A DNA stretch of 12,127 nucleotides, taken from Burkholderiaceae bacterium. Its GTDB lineage: Bacteria; Pseudomonadota; Gammaproteobacteria; Burkholderiales; Burkholderiaceae. The notes beneath the pieces were generated by a model, which worked only from the letters and a program-made list of their open reading frames with translations, was not told the DNA's origin and searched no databases. The stretch's first letter is position 1. The number at the start of each line of letters is the position of its first letter. Location of the stretch: assembly GCA_023253905.1 (NCBI GenBank), contig JALREG010000045.1:1-12127 (forward strand), written 5' to 3'. The translations under genes and the position numbers were made by a program. This document shows positions 6,502 through 12,127 of this stretch, piece after piece.

Positions 6502-7296
6502 TCAGCGCTTGACCGTGCCATTCAGAATCGCCCGATCATACTTGAGCGCGGCATAGCGAAAAAAGCACTCGAGCGCGATGAAAAAACAGAACAGGAATCC
6601 TTCAGCGCCGCAGAGAAACCCGCGTCGAAAAAAATAAAGCCGGATAAAGATGGCGAGTGCCGAGCCCATGCCGCGCAACAGCCCGCCGGTCTTGCCGGCA
6701 GCTGCGCGTTTGGCTGCGCCCAGCTGAACATATTGCGCGAGCTTCAGCAGGCTGTCGTAGACCGTCTCGCGCGAGTAATGCAGAAGCCGGTTACGCATTG
6801 TGATGACGGGCAGTGAGGGATCGCTCAGCACTGCGCCCTCGTGCACCACCCCCTCGAAGCGGAGCAGCGTATCAGTGCGAAAAAGTCGCTCGATGCCCCC
6901 GGTGGATTTCATGGCGCTGAGCGGTCGGCCATAAGCGACCTGGTTCCAGAGGATGGCGCCCCGGATCGGTTGGTCGCTCGCGATCAGTTCGAGTATTTCA
7001 TCGCGAAGCGCAGGCGCAATAACCTCGTCGGCATCCAGAAAAAAAATGTAGCGGGTGCTGACGTGCGCGAGCAGTCGATTACGCTGGGTGGCAAAGCCTT
7101 CCCACTGCGCGTAAACATGAACTTCAGCCCCGGCGGCAGCGGCGATGTCCCGGGTGTCGTCGGTGCTGCCGGAATCAATCACCAGCACCTGATCTGCGAA
7201 GGATGCACTCGCTACGCAGGCGGCGATCCGGCGTGCTTCGTTCATGGCCAGAATGCCGATGCAAAGTGTCGGCCGGGGGCTTCTGGAATCAGTCAT
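6502..7296 (-). CDS. GT2 glycosyltransferase, WaaE/LgtF-like LPS core transferase
   Basis: Cytosolic-face GT-A glycosyltransferase of 264 residues, matching the WaaE/LgtF group that adds a beta-glucose to core heptose from UDP-glucose (family knowledge). Seen: the N-terminal strand L11-C-I-G-I-L-A-M-N-E20, nucleotide-binding V-I-D41-S-G-S-T-D-D-T48, W65-E-G-F-A-T-Q-R-N-R74 as in WaaE, and the metal-binding D88-A-D90 in FFLDADE. The C-terminal 45 residues are rich in Phe, Leu and Arg and probably dock the enzyme on the membrane. A GGAG ribosome site five bases before the ATG at 7296 fixes the start, which overlaps the previous gene by eight bases. Oddity: several A/T homopolymers (A8 at 7039-7046, A7 at 6628-6634, A6 at 6559-6564 and 6581-6586) encode Phe as TTT in an otherwise GC-rich operon. 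The exact sugar is uncertain. Confidence 0.87.
   Translation of the reverse strand: MTDSRSPRPTLCIGILAMNEARRIAACVASASFADQVLVIDSGSTDDTRDIAAAAGAEVHVYAQWEGFATQRNRLLAHVSTRYIFFLDADEVIAPALRDEILELIASDQPIRGAILWNQVAYGRPLSAMKSTGGIERLFRTDTLLRFEGVVHEGAVLSDPSLPVITMRNRLLHYSRETVYDSLLKLAQYVQLGAAKRAAAGKTGGLLRGMGSALAIFIRLYFFRRGFLCGAEGFLFCFFIALECFFRYAALKYDRAILNGTVKR
7039..7046. repeat. A8/T8 homopolymer inside the WaaE-like gene
   Basis: Eight A residues on the plus strand (eight T in the coding strand) encode Ile-Phe-Phe directly before the Leu-Asp-Ala-Asp metal site of the 6502-7296 glycosyltransferase. A one-base slip here would shift the frame ahead of the catalytic DxD. Confidence 0.9.
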
Positions 7297-8197
7297 GAGG
7301 TCTCCAGCGTGTCAGACCTGCGATTCGCCCGCTCAGGCGGGCGAGCATTCGGGGCGAGAAGGCAATCAGTCTGAGTGGCCAGCCAGCCAGGGCAAGGGTC
7401 AGCGTGCGCGTGCGCAGGCTGCGCGCGGCTGCGATGCCGGTATGCTTTTCGGCAAACAGCAGCTTTGACTGCGCGTGATGATAGCCACGCAGGTATTCGG
7501 CGCGCAGTCGCTGCCTGCCACCCACCGAGCCGCGCGATCGATGCACGGCGGTCACGCGTGGAATGAGAACGATGGCGCGCTGCCGCTCGAAAATTCGCAG
7601 GCACAGATCGTCGTCTTCGTAGTACAGAAAAAATCGCTCGTCAAAGCGATCAGCCCCTCGCATGTTATCCATCACGAACAGCATGGCTGCGCCGCATACA
7701 AAGCCCACGCAGACGGGAGCGGACGCACCCGGACCCCTCGATACCCAGCGCGTACTTGGCCAGCGGTAACTGAGGTCGGGCTCGCCGCGTGCATTGATCA
7801 ATTGTGGCGCGACGATCGCTGCATCAGGGAAGCGCGTGGCCTCTTGCACCAGAATGGCCAGATCTTCAGCTTCAATCTCACAATCAGGATTGAGGAGGAA
7901 CGCAAACGGCGTTGTCACCCGGTCGAGCGCACGATTGTTGGCTGCGCCAAACCCCAGATTTCGCTCCAGTGCAATCACTTCCGCATGCGGCAGCATGGAC
8001 CGCGCGAGCGGAGTACAGCCATCGCTGCTGCCGTTATCGACGATGATCACATGAGGACAAACCTTCAGTAGCGGGGCGAGGGTCGGCAGGCAGTGCGCGC
8101 TTTCGAAGGTGACGACAATGACGGTGACGCGGTCGAGTTGCGAGAGGTCGGCGTTTGAAGCCGTGCCATTGAAAGAGGAGGGCATCGCTCTGCTCAT
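7289..8197 (-). CDS. GT2 glycosyltransferase, WbbL-like (rhamnosyltransferase type)
   Basis: GT-A glycosyltransferase of 302 residues with the layout of WbbL-type rhamnosyltransferases. Seen: V24-T-V-I-V-V-T-F31, V53-D-N-G-S-S-D-G60, R79-N-L-G-F-G-A-A-N-N88, the metal or donor site L102-N-P-D105-C in place of DxD, V167-C-G-A-A-M-L173, and the acceptor-side stretch F185-D-E-R-F-F-L-Y-Y-E-D-D-D-L198 with V218-H-R. These are the usual features of dTDP-rhamnose-using members, though related enzymes use other donors. The ATG at 8197 overlaps the previous gene's stop as ATGA, so translation is probably coupled. A second ATG four codons in (8185) is possible. The 3' end overlaps the WaaE-like gene by eight bases. 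It is likely a core or first O-chain sugar transferase. No rhamnose-synthesis genes lie in this window, so the donor is unconfirmed. Confidence 0.87.
   Translation of the reverse strand: MSRAMPSSFNGTASNADLSQLDRVTVIVVTFESAHCLPTLAPLLKVCPHVIIVDNGSSDGCTPLARSMLPHAEVIALERNLGFGAANNRALDRVTTPFAFLLNPDCEIEAEDLAILVQEATRFPDAAIVAPQLINARGEPDLSYRWPSTRWVSRGPGASAPVCVGFVCGAAMLFVMDNMRGADRFDERFFLYYEDDDLCLRIFERQRAIVLIPRVTAVHRSRGSVGGRQRLRAEYLRGYHHAQSKLLFAEKHTGIAAARSLRTRTLTLALAGWPLRLIAFSPRMLARLSGRIAGLTRWRPHD
7302..7305 (-). promoter_or_regulatory. Ribosome binding site of the WaaE-like gene
   Basis: GGAG on the minus strand lies five bases before the ATG at 7296, inside the end of the upstream glycosyltransferase gene. 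It decides the start of the 264-residue protein. Confidence 0.65.
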
Positions 8198-9252
8198 GCC
8201 TCGGCGAACAGTTGCCGGTAGACCGCGCCGATGCCCTCCGCTTCACGCTCAAGCGTGAACTGCGCCTTCACGCGGGCGAGCGCCTGACCGCCGAACGCGG
8301 CCGTGGCGGAAGGATCGGAAAGGAGGTCGGACAGCGCACGCGCGAGTCCGCTCGCATCGCCTGGCTCGATCAGGAGCCCGTTGACACCGGGCTGCACCAG
8401 CGCCTCAAACGCGCCGGTTCTCGAGCAGATCAGCGCACAGCCCGTGGCGGCCGCCTCGAAGGGTGTGAGACCAAACGGCTCATAGCGCGGACACGCCACA
8501 CAGATGAGGCAGCGCCGGTACCAGTCAGCGACCTGCGATGCGGGGATTTCGCCAAGGAAGACGATCCGCTGCGAGAGGCCAGCGGCTGCGATTTTCTGCC
8601 GGAGCGCTTCTTCGAAGGCCTGATGTTGCGGCTGGGCCAGGCCGGCGATCACGGCGGTGGCCTCGGGGAATCGGGGCAGTGTCGCGATCATCGCCTCGAC
8701 AAAAATATCGGTGCCCTTGTCGGGACGAACGCGTCCGAACACACCGATGCCGTAGCGGCCGGGCAGCCCGCTCTCTGCCCATGCGGTCAGTTTGTCAGGC
8801 GGGGGACTGAACCGGGTGAGGTCAATGCCGTGGGCGACCACCGCGGTGGTGTTGGGAACAAAGCTTGCCGCCTTGTCGGTGGTGGAGATCACCGCGTTCA
8901 TTCTGGAGATCAGCCAGCGCGGAAACCAGCCATGTCGATGCTGGGCGGCCGAGGTGAACACCAGTCGAATCGGGAGCCTCAGGACGTCGCGCGCCCACAG
9001 GCCCGCCATCATTTCGTGGTCACGGCGCACATGCCAGATTCGAAACGCCCGGCTTGGCGGCGGGCGGCGTGAGATCTGGATTGCCTCGCGCAGCGTTATT
9101 CCCTGCACCCCGTTTGAGAGCGTCGTGCCACAGTAGCCGAGCGGCCACTGCGCCATCTGGAGCGGCACCAGTGCGTTGACCGTGGCCGAGACACCGGTGT
9201 AGCGCGCTTTCAGATTGAAGACGATGACTTCGGGGTTGGGACTGAGCGGCAT
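8194..9252 (-). CDS. lpcC: GT4 glycosyltransferase, LpcC-like core mannosyltransferase
   Basis: First gene of the minus-strand operon, a GT-B retaining glycosyltransferase of 352 residues. Seen: the N-terminal segment V9-I-V-F-N-L-K with T-G-V-S-A-T-V, then W73-H-V-R-R-D-H-E80 and F99-T-S-A-A-Q-H-R-H107. After the linker come H141-G-I-D144, F172-G-R-V-R-P-D-K-G-T-D182, and the EX7E donor site E258-P-F-G-L-T-P-F-E266. From memory, these match the rhizobial LpcC protein, which transfers mannose from GDP-mannose to inner-core Kdo. The resemblance extends beyond generic GT4 motifs, but I could not align it. The AlgC-type phosphomannomutase and divergent waaA in the same window fit that role. The ATG at 9252 has only a weak upstream AAGCG and leaves a natural N-terminus. 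If it is not LpcC, it remains a GT4 hexosyltransferase of LPS synthesis. Confidence 0.85.
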   Translation of the reverse strand: MPLSPNPEVIVFNLKARYTGVSATVNALVPLQMAQWPLGYCGTTLSNGVQGITLREAIQISRRPPPSRAFRIWHVRRDHEMMAGLWARDVLRLPIRLVFTSAAQHRHGWFPRWLISRMNAVISTTDKAASFVPNTTAVVAHGIDLTRFSPPPDKLTAWAESGLPGRYGIGVFGRVRPDKGTDIFVEAMIATLPRFPEATAVIAGLAQPQHQAFEEALRQKIAAAGLSQRIVFLGEIPASQVADWYRRCLICVACPRYEPFGLTPFEAAATGCALICSRTGAFEALVQPGVNGLLIEPGDASGLARALSDLLSDPSATAAFGGQALARVKAQFTLEREAEGIGAVYRQLFAEA

Positions 9253-9385
9253 TGCACGCGCTTGATCAATCGGACTGCGCAGAGCGACTGCACAGCGAGC
9301 CGGGAAACCCGGGCGATGGCGTCAGCCTGCGCGGGACCGCTGCGCTTGCCCAGGGTGCTCCCAGAGCATAGCATCCGGCCCCAGC
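9253..9385. promoter_or_regulatory. Divergent promoter region of the glycosyltransferase operon and waaA
   Basis: A 133-base gap lies between divergent genes. On the minus strand TGCTATGCT (9373-9365) is an extended -10 candidate, which would give a leader of roughly 100 bases before the 9252 start. On the plus strand TTGCCC (9346-9351), a 17-base spacer and TAGCAT (9369-9374) form a weak sigma-70-like pair for waaA; its start site would fall only a few bases before the ATG. The two -10 elements overlap, so the polymerases could compete. A small hairpin, CCGGG-AAA-CCCGG, sits at 9300-9312 in the minus-strand leader. All assignments are by eye. Confidence 0.4.
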
Positions 9386-10774
9386 ATGGTCTCAATTGCT
9401 CGAATCACCATCGGTGAGCGACTCGCGCGGCTCCTTTACTGCGTGGCCTGGTGGCTCGTTACGCCCGCGCTGCTGCTCTGGTTCGTTGCGCGCGGACTGC
9501 GCCAGCGAGGCTACCTGGCTGCGATCGCCGAGCGTTTTGGCTACTGTCCGAGGACCGACCCTGAGGCCCGGCTGGTCTGGGTGCACGCGGTATCGGTCGG
9601 AGAAACGCGCGCAGCCGAGCCGCTGATCCGGGCCCTGCTTGAGCGCTGGCCTGACCTCAGGATTCTGCTTACCCACATGACGCCGACCGGCCGCGAGACC
9701 GGCGCGGGTGCGCTCGCGGATCTGGTGGCGGCCGGGCGGCTGCGCCAGGCCTGGTTGCCGTGGGACTACCCGGGTGCCACGCGCCGTATGCTGTTGCGCG
9801 CCCGCCCGGCTCTGGGGATCATCATGGAGACCGAACTCTGGCCAAATCTGGTGGCGTCCGCCCGTAGCGTCTCGGTACCGGTGGTGCTCGCGAATGCGCG
9901 TTTGTCCGAGCGGTCGCTTCGTAAGGGCCTGCGCTGGCGGGCCCTGATTGGCCCTGCGCTGCGGAGCCTTGATCAGGTGCTGGCACAGACCCAGTCCGAT
10001 GCGCTGCGCCTCGGGCAGCTGGGGCGTGAGGCGGTGCCGGCGATCGGCAATCTCAAGTTCGACATCGACCCACCTGCCCCGATGTTGGCCCGGGGCGCAC
10101 TGTGGCGTGAGCGCTTGCTCTCTCGAAAACCATCACGGGGCATAGTGATGGCCGCGAGCACTCGCGATGGTGAAGAAGCGCTGCTACTAGCCGCCTGGCG
10201 CGCCCTCGGCGAGCCGGCGTCCGATTCGGCGCGGCCGCTTCTGGTGGTGGTCCCACGTCATCCCCAACGATTTGATGCGGTTGCTCAGCTCGCGCGTGAG
10301 CAGGGCTGGCGGGTGAAGCGACGCTCGGCGTTCGATCGTGATGGGCCGGAGGGGGCTGACGCGGACCTGATCATCGGCGACTCGATGGGCGAGATGTTTG
10401 CCTGGTATGCGCTCGCTGACGTGGCGATTATCGGTGGCTCGCTTGCGCCGCTCGGGGGCCAGAACCTGATCGAGGCTTGCGCGGTGGGCTGTCCGGTCGT
10501 GCTGGGGCCGCACACCTTCAACTTTGAGGACATCAGCGAGGATGCGGTGGCGACCGGCGCCGCACTGCGCGTGCCTGACGCCGCTGGAGCCGTGGGCGAG
10601 AGCGTGCGTCTGCTCGGCGAGCCGGCCCGCAGGCGGGCCATGTCAGCCGCTGCGCTTGCGTTTGCTGCGCAGCATCGAGGGGCCACGGCGCGCACGCTGG
10701 CTGCGGTCGCGCCGATCATCGAAGCTCGAACGGGTTATCAATTAGCGGCCTCGCATGCGCCGCGCAAGGCCTAG
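9386..10774 (+). CDS. waaA: Kdo transferase (3-deoxy-D-manno-octulosonic acid transferase), GT30
   Basis: Inner-membrane-anchored GT30 enzyme that adds Kdo from CMP-Kdo to lipid IVA, the start of the LPS core. Seen: an N-terminal membrane anchor (about 15-35), then V66-H-A-V-S-V-G-E73-T with Glu73 at the general-base position known from WaaA structures. The acceptor-domain segment M-E-T-E-L-W-P-N-L follows. In the second domain are I-I-G-D-S-M-G-E-M and the CMP-Kdo-site region G-G-S-L-A-P-L-G-G-Q-N-L-I-E-A, then V-L-G-P-H-T-F-N-F-E. At 462 residues it is a little longer than the usual 420-430, mostly at the termini; the C-terminal 15 or so residues look unconserved. The ATG at 9386 has no clear ribosome site and is an uncertain start. 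It is probably co-transcribed with the methyltransferase 35 bases downstream and is divergent from the core-transferase operon. Whether it adds one or two Kdo cannot be read from sequence. Confidence 0.95.
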   Translation: MVSIARITIGERLARLLYCVAWWLVTPALLLWFVARGLRQRGYLAAIAERFGYCPRTDPEARLVWVHAVSVGETRAAEPLIRALLERWPDLRILLTHMTPTGRETGAGALADLVAAGRLRQAWLPWDYPGATRRMLLRARPALGIIMETELWPNLVASARSVSVPVVLANARLSERSLRKGLRWRALIGPALRSLDQVLAQTQSDALRLGQLGREAVPAIGNLKFDIDPPAPMLARGALWRERLLSRKPSRGIVMAASTRDGEEALLLAAWRALGEPASDSARPLLVVVPRHPQRFDAVAQLAREQGWRVKRRSAFDRDGPEGADADLIIGDSMGEMFAWYALADVAIIGGSLAPLGGQNLIEACAVGCPVVLGPHTFNFEDISEDAVATGAALRVPDAAGAVGESVRLLGEPARRRAMSAAALAFAAQHRGATARTLAAVAPIIEARTGYQLAASHAPRKA

Positions 10775-10809
10775 AATTCCGTCTTTCATTCGCGATTGGC
10801 GAACCGCCT

Positions 10810-11571
10810 ATGCCCTCGGACAACCTCCCGCCTGCTATGCCGGCGGCGCCCGCAGCTTTTGACTCCGGTTACCTCGAATGGAAACAGTGGAGCGGTGAGA
10901 ACTTCGCCCGTCTCAAGAAGGCCGACTCAAAATATTTTGATGCCGAGGTGCACCGTGCCCGCCGCGAGTTCGGCCCCGGATCGGATGTGCTCGAGGTGGG
11001 TTTCGGTAGCGGTGCTTTTCTTGCGTACGGGCGAAACCGGCAGTGGCGGATGTCTGGGCTGGAGGTGAACCCCGATCTGGTTCGACTCGCGCGCGAGGCA
11101 GGTTTCAACGCCGAGTGTGCGCAGGGATTTGAGGGCTTTGCAGACCAAAGCGCCGATCTGGTGGTGGCCTTCGATGTCCTTGAGCATATCCCGCAGGATC
11201 AGTTGCGCAATTGGCTGCTCGAGGTGATGCGGGTGCTCAGACCCGGGGGCGTGTTCATCGCGCGCTTTCCCAATGGCGACTCACCCTTTGGACTCATCCA
11301 TCAGAACAGCGACATCACGCACGTCACCGTGCTGGGTAGCGGCAAGGTGGAATACCTGGCCCGGGCGGTATCAGCCGAACTGCTGTTTGCGGGCGGACAG
11401 GCGCAGGTGCTCTATAGCTCCAGCCCCGTTCGCTGGCTGAGAAAACTGCTCGGCCGGGTGTTCCGTTGGTCATTGAACACGCTGGTTTACCTGGTTTACT
11501 TCCGGCGTCGCGATTTTGCTTCCGAGAACATGACCGCGGTGCTGCGCAAGCCTCAGCGCCAGATGCCGTAG
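10810..11571 (+). CDS. Class I SAM-dependent methyltransferase (Methyltransf_11/23-like)
   Basis: A 253-residue methyltransferase downstream of waaA. Seen: motif I V60-L-E-V-G-F-G-S-G-A-F70, the strand-2 acidic residue in G-L-E85-V-N, D116-L-V-V-A-F-D-V-L-E-H-I127 (the VLEHI hallmark of Methyltransf_11/23 proteins), and R141-V-L-R-P-G-G-V-F-I150. After residue 155 the protein is less typical, with a basic hydrophobic stretch around 207-233 (WLRKLLGRVF to LVYF) that may touch the membrane. The ATG at 10810 has no good ribosome site; a five-pair hairpin (TTCGC/GCGAA, 10789-10803) ends six bases before it. The gap to waaA is 35 bases, so co-transcription is likely. Its last 19 bases overlap the convergent gene at 11553. 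Its acceptor is unknown; an LPS or O-chain terminal sugar is plausible from context only. Confidence 0.83.
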   Translation: MPSDNLPPAMPAAPAAFDSGYLEWKQWSGENFARLKKADSKYFDAEVHRARREFGPGSDVLEVGFGSGAFLAYGRNRQWRMSGLEVNPDLVRLAREAGFNAECAQGFEGFADQSADLVVAFDVLEHIPQDQLRNWLLEVMRVLRPGGVFIARFPNGDSPFGLIHQNSDITHVTVLGSGKVEYLARAVSAELLFAGGQAQVLYSSSPVRWLRKLLGRVFRWSLNTLVYLVYFRRRDFASENMTAVLRKPQRQMP

Positions 11572-12127
11572 CGATCGCGCAGGTAGTCGATACACATCCG
11601 GTTGGCGCCGTCGCGATCGACCCCCTGCTCAACGTGGTCCTTGAGCGCGGAGGTGCGGTCGAAGCGGCTGTCGCGCGGCATGGTGCGGGCGACAGCATTG
11701 ACCCAGACCTTGTTGCCGTTTGCGCGGGCCATGCCGGAGAGCCACACGTCGTCGACCGTCCACAGGATGTCGGGAATTTCCCAGGCGTCAGGATGAAAGA
11801 CGCGCGGCGACATCATTGCACCGTAGACCCCCATGAAAACGTCGGCATAGCCCGACTGCGAGTAAATATGAATCTTGGGGGTGTAGCGCTGCAGCGTGAG
11901 CAGGCGCTTCAGGCGGTATGCGAGGTTCTTGCCAAGACGGGGCGAGACCTGAACACGCGGCAAATCGAGCTCGGTGCGCGGATGAGGTGAAACGCTGTCA
12001 ACGAACCAGCCCGCCTCACAGATGATGTCGTCGGGCCGCTCGTGGCGCGCGCCCGCGAATCGCTCGACCCAGTCTGGATCCTCGGCCCGGTCATCATCAC
12101 AGAGCAGCAAGTCGACGTCTTCGCTCT
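11553..12127 (-). CDS. Putative GT-A-type glycosyltransferase, C-terminal part
   Basis: The frame is open to the right edge of the window (first full codon at 12125), so the 5' part is missing and at least 191 residues are present. Seen near the left of the fragment: S-E-D-V-D-L-L-L-C-D-D-D-R, a hydrophobic strand ending in Asp-Asp-Asp like the metal-binding DxD of GT-A enzymes, then D-P-D-W. Further on are G-V-Y-G-A-M-M-S-P-R and T-V-D-D-V-W-L-S-G-M, resembling the late acidic (E/D)DVW motif of processive and GT2-related transferases. I do not recognise a specific family, so glycosyltransferase is a motif-based inference supported by the locus. A TTG at 12108-12110 could be read as a start, but it lies inside the conserved strand and is almost certainly internal. 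The 3' end overlaps the convergent methyltransferase by 19 bases. Confidence 0.6.
   Translation of the reverse strand, partial: SEDVDLLLCDDDRAEDPDWVERFAGARHERPDDIICEAGWFVDSVSPHPRTELDLPRVQVSPRLGKNLAYRLKRLLTLQRYTPKIHIYSQSGYADVFMGVYGAMMSPRVFHPDAWEIPDILWTVDDVWLSGMARANGNKVWVNAVARTMPRDSRFDRTSALKDHVEQGVDRDGANRMCIDYLRDRYGIWR

Noticed and set aside
8212..9072. 286-codon open frame on the plus strand across the GT4 gene
   Set aside because: The opposite strand encodes all GT4 motifs in order, including EX7E; this frame has no support.
9273..9298. Imperfect tandem repeat of 13 bases (GACTGCGCAGAGC then GACTGCACAGCGA)
   Set aside because: Only 10 of 13 positions match and there are just two copies; not distinguishable from chance, although it lies in the control region.
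11466..11990. 174-codon plus-strand frame spanning the methyltransferase end and the right-edge gene
   Set aside because: It bridges two supported genes in another frame and has no motif; the minus-strand frame carries the DDD and DDVW motifs.
12108..12110. TTG as the start of the right-edge gene
   Set aside because: It falls within a hydrophobic strand leading to the DDD motif, and the frame stays open to the window edge, so the gene is truncated rather than starting here.

Overview
This window is a GC-rich lipopolysaccharide (LPS) core and O-antigen assembly locus from a Gram-negative bacterium. The Kdo transferase WaaA, an AlgC-type phosphohexomutase and a full-length WbpM-type dehydratase point to a proteobacterium. 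The AlgC and WbpM sequences read closest to beta/gammaproteobacterial forms, but I cannot fix the genus from sequence alone. No insertion sequence, tRNA, rRNA, CRISPR array or phage gene is visible.

Layout from left to right. (1) At 1-161 (-) lies the N-terminal end of a PglC-like phosphoglycosyl transferase, which starts O-unit synthesis on undecaprenyl phosphate. (2) At 352-3701 (+) are two translationally coupled genes: a WbpM-family membrane nucleotide-sugar 4,6-dehydratase and an AlgC-type phosphomannomutase/phosphoglucomutase. (3) A GC-rich stem-loop at 3704-3732 lies between convergent gene ends. (4) From 9252 down to 3739 (-) runs a compact six-gene operon. In transcription order it encodes an LpcC-like GT4 glycosyltransferase, a WbbL-like GT2 glycosyltransferase, a WaaE-like GT2 glycosyltransferase, an FkbM-family methyltransferase, an O-antigen ligase/polymerase-type membrane protein and a second class I methyltransferase. 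(5) A 133-bp divergent control region at 9253-9385 is followed by waaA (+) and a third SAM-dependent methyltransferase (+). (6) At the right edge a putative glycosyltransferase (-), cut by the window end, converges on that methyltransferase and overlaps its last 19 bases.

How the genes fit together (inference). WbpM and the PglC-like transferase would make and load the first, probably 6-deoxy-amino, sugar of the O-unit. AlgC would supply Man-1-P and Glc-1-P for GDP-mannose and UDP-glucose. WaaA adds Kdo to lipid A, the LpcC-, WaaE- and WbbL-like transferases build core or O-chain residues on it, and the ligase joins O-antigen to core. Three unrelated-looking methyltransferases could cap or decorate the glycans. 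I found no clearly undescribed system. The points most worth a second look are the WaaA/LpcC/AlgC combination (a possible mannose-on-Kdo core), the three-methyltransferase load, an 8-base homopolymer just before the catalytic DxD of one glycosyltransferase, and two unusual gene junctions.
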